Source: Candidatus Rokubacteria bacterium RIFCSPLOWO2_02_FULL_73_56
GTDB lineage: Bacteria; Methylomirabilota; Methylomirabilia; Rokubacteriales; CSP1-6
NCBI GenBank assembly: GCA_001788495.1
Contig: MGCF01000098.1
Coordinates: 1,665-37,577, forward strand
Direction: 5' to 3'
DNA: 35,913 bases
Part shown: positions 32,501-35,913 of the stretch, piece after piece
Position numbering within the stretch: position 1 is the stretch's first letter
Layout of the letters: each line of letters begins with the position of its first letter
Made by a program: the position numbers and the translations under genes
Notes under the pieces: generated by a model
Databases searched by the model: none
What the model saw: the letters and a program-made list of their open reading frames with translations, nothing else
What the model was told of the DNA's origin: nothing

Positions 32501-33932
32501 CTTCCGCCTCGACCGCCTCGGCCGGGCGCAGGTCGCGCTGCTGCGGGCGCTCGCGCGCGCGGCGGGGCCGCGCCGGGACCTGGCGCTCGTCGGCGGCGCC
32601 GTGCGCGACTGCCGCCTGGGCCGGCCGGCGCCGGCCGACCTCGACGTCGCGGTCGAGTCGGGCGCGCTCGAGCTCGCGCGGCGGGTCGCCGCGCGCCTCG
32701 GCGCCACGTGCGTGCCGCTCGACCCGGAGCGCGGCACGGCGCGCGTGGTCCTGGGCCCGCTCCGGCTCGACCTCAGCGACTTCCGCGCGCCGACCCTCGC
32801 GGGCGACCTGGCGGCGCGCGACTACACGGTGAACGCCCTCGCGGTGCCGCTCCGCGCGCTGCTCCGCGCGGGGCGCGCGCGCGTCGTGGACCCGACGGGC
32901 GGGCTCGCGGACCTGGCCGCGCGCCGCCTGCGCCTGCCCGACCCGCGCGTCCTCGCCGACGACCCGCTGCGCGCGCTCCGCGGCGTGCGCCTCGAGGCGG
33001 CGCTCGGCCTCAGGCTGACGCGCGCCGCGGCGGCGGCGGTCCGCGGCGCGGCGCCCGCGCTCGCGGGCGTGTCCGCGGAGCGCGTGCGCGACGAGCTGCT
33101 CGGGCTCCTGCCGCTGCCGACCGCGGCGCGGGCCCTGCGCCGCGCCGACGCGCTCGGGCTCCTCGGCGTGATCCTGCCCGAGGTGGCGGCGATGCGCGGC
33201 TGCGCGCAGCCCGCGCCGCACCGCTTCGACGTCCTCGAGCACTCGCTGCGCGCCGTCGCGGGCGCCGACCGGCTGCTGGCGCGGCTCGGCGCGCTGCGGC
33301 CCTGGGGCGAGGAGCTCGGCGCGCACCTGGCCGAGGACCTGGGGGGCGGCGTGACGCGGGGCACGGTCCTCAAGCTCGCGGCGCTGCTCCACGACGTCGC
33401 GAAGCCCGAGACGCGGCGGGAGGTCGGCGGGCGCATCCGCTTCTTCGAGCACGACGCGGTCGGCGCGGCGCGCGCCCGGGCGATCGGCGAGCGCTGGCGC
33501 CTGCCGGCGCGCGCCGTCGCGGTGCTCGAGCGGCTCGTGCGCCAGCACCTCCGTCCGATGCACCTGGAGGCGGCGGGGCGCGTGACCCGCCGCGCCCGCT
33601 GGCGCTTCTACCGCGACCTGGGCGCGGACGCGCGCGACCTGTGCTTGCTGGCGCTCGTGGACGCCGCCGCGGTGACGGGCGCCTCGCCGCTCGCGACGTG
33701 GCGGCGGGCGGGGCTGCTCCGCGACCTGCTCGCGGGCTTCGCCGAGGAGCACGCCGTCGCCGCCGCGCCGCCGCTCGTCCGCGGCGAGGACGTCATGGCC
33801 CGCTTCGGCCTGCCGCCGGGGCGCGAGGTCGGCCGTCTGCTCGAGCGCGCGCGGGAGGCGCAGGCCCTCGGTCGCGTGCGGACGCGGGAGGAGGCGCTCG
33901 CGTACCTTGACTCTCCCCCGCGCCGACCATAG
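32493..33932 (+). CDS. CCA-adding-type tRNA nucleotidyltransferase / poly(A) polymerase with HD domain
   Basis: A 479-residue class II polymerase of the CCA-adding/poly(A) polymerase family. LALVGGAVRDCRLG (about residues 31-43) and PADLDVAVE (D49 and D51, metal-binding) form the catalytic core. LAARDYTVNALAVPL is motif C, and DPLRALRGVRLEAA is the neck. The C-terminal HD domain includes LLHDVAKPE (H300, D301). It should add or repair the tRNA 3'-CCA end, although the tRNA in this window has CCA encoded. Specificity between CCA-adding, A-adding and CC-adding cannot be told from sequence. GTG start at 32493, 8 bases inside the amidohydrolase gene. Confidence 0.85.
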   Translation: MASFRLDRLGRAQVALLRALARAAGPRRDLALVGGAVRDCRLGRPAPADLDVAVESGALELARRVAARLGATCVPLDPERGTARVVLGPLRLDLSDFRAPTLAGDLAARDYTVNALAVPLRALLRAGRARVVDPTGGLADLAARRLRLPDPRVLADDPLRALRGVRLEAALGLRLTRAAAAAVRGAAPALAGVSAERVRDELLGLLPLPTAARALRRADALGLLGVILPEVAAMRGCAQPAPHRFDVLEHSLRAVAGADRLLARLGALRPWGEELGAHLAEDLGGGVTRGTVLKLAALLHDVAKPETRREVGGRIRFFEHDAVGAARARAIGERWRLPARAVAVLERLVRQHLRPMHLEAAGRVTRRARWRFYRDLGADARDLCLLALVDAAAVTGASPLATWRRAGLLRDLLAGFAEEHAVAAAPPLVRGEDVMARFGLPPGREVGRLLERAREAQALGRVRTREEALAYLDSPPRRP

Positions 33933-33935
33933 AGT
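33907..33935 (+). promoter_or_regulatory. Promoter of the solute-binding protein gene
   Basis: TTGACT (33907-33912) and TAGAGT (33930-33935) are 17 bases apart, and the -10 overlaps the stop codon of the preceding gene. A 45-base leader with GAGGAGG precedes the ATG at 33981. It is one of the clearest sigma-70 promoters in the window. Confidence 0.65.
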
Positions 33936-33980
33936 AGGCCAACCGTTGCGCACCCATCTCCCCCTCCGAGGAGGCTTCCG

Positions 33981-35525
33981 ATGATCGTCTGGCGAACCCT
34001 CGCGGCTCTGGCCGTCACGCTCCTGCTGCCGCTGGCGGCCGCCGCCGCGCCGGCGGGCAAGGTCGTCATCGCCCAGGGCGTCGACCCGACGACGCTGGAC
34101 GTCCAGAACCAGCAGGAGACGCCCGCGTCGAACCTCGGCCTCAACATGTTCGACACGCTGATCGAGCGCGACCAGAGCGCCAGGATCGTCCCCGCGCTCG
34201 CGGCGGCGGTGCCGCGGAACGTCGCGCCGACGGTCTGGGAGGTGAAGCTCCGCAAGGGCGTCAAGTTCCACAACGGCGAGGACTTCGACGCCGAGTCGGT
34301 GAAGTTCAGCATCGAGCGGCTGCTCAAGCAGCCGCGCGGGTCGTCGCCCTTCAGGCCGATCGACCGCGTCGAGATCGTCGATCCGTACACGGTCCGCATC
34401 CACACGAAGAAGCCCTGGCCGATCCTGGTCAACGCGCTGACGTTCAACCAGGCCTCGATGTACCCGCCGAAGGCCTACAAGGACAAGGACACGGCGTACG
34501 TCTCGAAGAACCCGATCGGCACCGGGCCCTACAAGTTCGTCCGCTGGTCGAAGGACGAGGAGATCGTCCTCGAGGCGAACACCGGTTACTGGCGCGGCGC
34601 TCCGAAGATCCAGACCGTGGTCTTCAAGCCGATTCCCGACGATGCCGTCCGCGTGGCGGCGCTCCAGAACGGCGAGATCGACGTGGCCGTGAACATCCCG
34701 CCGCACCTCGCCGGCATCATCGCCAAGCACCCGAAGATCTTCCTCTCGACCGCGCCCTCGATCCGGACGATCCAGCTCATGTTCTACACCCACCAGTTCG
34801 ACACGAAGAACAAGGTGGTGGGCCCGTACCAGGGGCCGACGGCCGACAAGCGCGTCCGCCAGGCCATCACGTACGCGCTCGACGTGGACGAGATCGTCAA
34901 GGGCGTGCTCGACGGCAAGGCGATGCGGGTGGCGACGATGCTGACGAGCCTCCACTTCGGCTTCGACCCGGCGCTCAAGCCGGTCACGCAGGACGTCGCC
35001 CGGGCCAAGAAGCTCCTGGCCGAGGCCGGCTACCCGAACGGGCTCGACATGATCCTGAACACGCCGCAGGGGCGGTACGTGCGCGACAAGGAGGTCGCGG
35101 AGGCCGCCGCCGGTCAGCTCACCAAGGCCGGCATCCGGACGACCGTGCGCGCGCACGAGTTCGTCGCGTACCTGAACAACTACGTCTACGTGCACAAGGC
35201 CGGCCCGGTGTGGCTCATCGGCTGGGGCACGCCGACCCTGGACGCCGAGACCGTGTACGTGCCGCTCTTCCGCTCGAGCAGCATCCTGGCGAACTACCAC
35301 AACCCCGACTTCGACCGGATGGCCGACGAGGCCCAGACGATCATGGACGAGAAGAAGCGCCTCGAGCAGTACCACCGGATCAACAAGCTCTGGATCGAGG
35401 ACGCCGCCGCCGTGCCGCTCTACCAGCAGCTCGACCTCTACGGCGTCAACAGGCGTCTCAACTGGAAGGCGCGGAGCGACGAGCGGCTCAAGGCGTACGA
35501 CATGTCGCTCCGGGAGAGCAAGTAG
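33981..35525 (+). CDS. ABC transporter solute-binding protein, family 5
   Basis: A 514-residue periplasmic solute-binding protein of the peptide/nickel/oligosaccharide (SBP_bac_5) type. The signal peptide is about residues 1-24 (ending in AAAAP), without a lipobox cysteine, so it is soluble or signal-peptidase-I processed. GVDPTTLDVQNQQETPASNL at the start, WEVKLRKGVKFHNGEDF, IGTGPYKFVRW and YALDVDEIVKG are family landmarks. It should deliver peptides, opines or other solutes to an ABC permease. No permease or ATPase of the same family follows; the next transporter gene belongs to the MalG type. It has its own promoter and a GAGGAGG ribosome site. Confidence 0.9.
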   Translation: MIVWRTLAALAVTLLLPLAAAAAPAGKVVIAQGVDPTTLDVQNQQETPASNLGLNMFDTLIERDQSARIVPALAAAVPRNVAPTVWEVKLRKGVKFHNGEDFDAESVKFSIERLLKQPRGSSPFRPIDRVEIVDPYTVRIHTKKPWPILVNALTFNQASMYPPKAYKDKDTAYVSKNPIGTGPYKFVRWSKDEEIVLEANTGYWRGAPKIQTVVFKPIPDDAVRVAALQNGEIDVAVNIPPHLAGIIAKHPKIFLSTAPSIRTIQLMFYTHQFDTKNKVVGPYQGPTADKRVRQAITYALDVDEIVKGVLDGKAMRVATMLTSLHFGFDPALKPVTQDVARAKKLLAEAGYPNGLDMILNTPQGRYVRDKEVAEAAAGQLTKAGIRTTVRAHEFVAYLNNYVYVHKAGPVWLIGWGTPTLDAETVYVPLFRSSSILANYHNPDFDRMADEAQTIMDEKKRLEQYHRINKLWIEDAAAVPLYQQLDLYGVNRRLNWKARSDERLKAYDMSLRESK

Positions 35526-35539
35526 CGGCCCGGCGGGAG

Positions 35540-35545
35540 TAAGAT
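35540..35545 (+). promoter_or_regulatory. -10 element for tRNA-Gly
   Basis: TAAGAT lies 11 bases before the mature tRNA 5' end at 35557. The upstream region has no clear -35 match. Confidence 0.4.
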
Positions 35546-35556
35546 AGGGGGGACGC

Positions 35557-35631
35557 GCGGGCGTAATTCAGTGGCAGAATGCCAGCTTCCCAAGCTGGAC
35601 GTCGCCGGTTCGAATCCGGTCGCCCGCTCCA
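35557..35631 (+). tRNA. tRNA-Gly(CCC)
   Basis: A 75-base cloverleaf. The acceptor stem GCGGGCG pairs with CGCCCGC, the anticodon stem CCAGC/GCTGG encloses TTCCCAA with anticodon CCC (reads GGG), and the T arm has GGTTCGAATCC. The 3' CCA is encoded (35629-35631). The D arm is compact, as usual for glycine tRNAs. Confidence 0.93.
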
Positions 35632-35640
35632 ACTCTTCCA

Positions 35641-35671
35641 GGGGGTTACGGGACAGCAGCCCGTAACCCCC
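35641..35671. terminator. Perfect 12-bp hairpin after the tRNA
   Basis: A perfect 12-bp inverted repeat (35641-35652 with 35660-35671, loop of 7), which can be extended by a few pairs around a bulge, lies between tRNA-Gly and the convergent permease gene. No T-run follows on either strand. It probably ends or stabilises transcripts from both sides. Confidence 0.6.
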
Positions 35672-35714
35672 GGGAAATGCGCGCGACGCCTCGGCGGTCA
35701 GGGGCCATCGGGTA

Positions 35715-35913
35715 CTAGCCGCGGACGGCGCCCATCGTCAGGCCGCGGATGAAGTGGCGGGTGACCAGGCTGAAGAGGACGAGCATCGGGATCGAGATCA
35801 CCGCGGAGCCCGCCATCAGCTCGCCCCACCGCAGGTCGTAGGCGCCGTACATCGCCGCGAGCCCGAGCGAGACGACCTTCTTCCCGTCGGACGACGTGAG
35901 CACCAGCGCGTAG
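35715..35913 (-). CDS. ABC transporter permease, MalG type (partial, 3' end)
   Basis: The last 65 or so residues of a binding-protein-dependent permease, running off the right edge of the window. YALVLTSSDGKKVVSLGLA, MAGSAVISIPMLVLFSL and the C-terminal RHFIRGLTMGAVRG are typical of MalG/UgpE-type permeases for sugars. The visible part has one transmembrane segment. The stop is at 35715-35717, 43 bases from the hairpin. The rest of the operon lies outside. It belongs to a different transporter class from the family 5 solute-binding protein encoded upstream. Confidence 0.85.
   Translation of the reverse strand, partial: YALVLTSSDGKKVVSLGLAAMYGAYDLRWGELMAGSAVISIPMLVLFSLVTRHFIRGLTMGAVRG

Noticed and set aside
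32220-35375. A very long open frame on the minus strand opposite the CCA-type transferase and solute-binding genes
   Set aside because: It is an antisense shadow caused by GC-rich codons: it has no recognisable domains and is full of Arg, Ala, Glu and Val repeats, while the plus strand holds two well-recognised proteins.
35557-35631. tRNA-Gly as an integration site for a mobile element
   Set aside because: No integrase gene and no repeated 3' tRNA fragment is visible in the window.

Overview
The window is a very GC-rich bacterial chromosome segment (third codon positions almost all G or C) with mixed housekeeping and accessory genes. The gene content, an [NiFe]-hydrogenase-like membrane complex without NiFe ligands, DUF6125 and orphan ABC transporter genes fit an uncultivated environmental lineage such as Rokubacteria/Methylomirabilota. 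That taxonomic guess is inference from style and content only. No rRNA, CRISPR array, phage or insertion sequence was seen. One tRNA-Gly(CCC) is present.

Layout. 1-3.1 kb: J-domain co-chaperone, a DUF433/DUF5615 toxin-antitoxin-like pair and an AMP-forming acyl ligase. 3.1-4.8 kb: zinc alcohol dehydrogenase and an RRM RNA-binding protein. 4.8-12.3 kb: a NnrS-like membrane protein behind a five-codon mini-ORF, a small secreted protein, a zinc-ribbon membrane peptide, an ArsR-type regulator that has lost its DNA-binding domain, a DUF420 protein, a PhnW-type aminotransferase, a PhzF-type isomerase, a methyltransferase, a Tat-exported DUF362 protein and a DUF6125 protein. 12.3-19.7 kb: one tightly packed operon, arsR-I-B-C-E-F-G, for an energy-converting-hydrogenase-related (Ehr) complex. 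19.7-21.2 kb: glycosyltransferase and a second RRM protein. 21.4-27.6 kb: DedA protein, a histidine kinase and sigma-54 response regulator coupled to a glycogen-synthase-like glycosyltransferase, a HAD phosphatase, a TatA/B protein fused to a cysteine-containing tail, and a secreted four-cysteine protein. 27.6-31.4 kb: lexA with its own operator, a small membrane-type ORF behind it, a GAF/HD-GYP phosphodiesterase and, divergent to it, a RecA/KaiC-like ATPase. 31.6-35.9 kb: amidohydrolase, CCA-adding-type nucleotidyltransferase, family 5 solute-binding protein, tRNA-Gly, and the 3' end of a MalG-type permease cut by the window edge.

How the pieces work together. The clearest system is the Ehr operon. 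Its small subunit keeps four Fe-S cysteines and its membrane arm keeps the antiporter-like and NuoH-like signatures, but the large subunit has Ser and Thr where the first NiFe cysteine pair should be and has no C-terminal CxxC. No ferredoxin-like subunit is encoded. Its first gene is a cysteine-free ArsR regulator, and a 22-bp AT-rich near-palindrome fills the spacer of its promoter and overlaps the stop codon of the upstream glycosyltransferase gene.

Two promoter styles recur. One is TTGACT-17/18-TAnnnT at lexA, the HD-GYP gene and the solute-binding gene, with a looser version at the arsR-Ehr operon. The other is a lone TAnnnT placed 6-10 bases before the start codon, which implies leaderless transcripts. 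At two places a mini-ORF ends in a GTGA overlap with the following gene, which suggests translational coupling.
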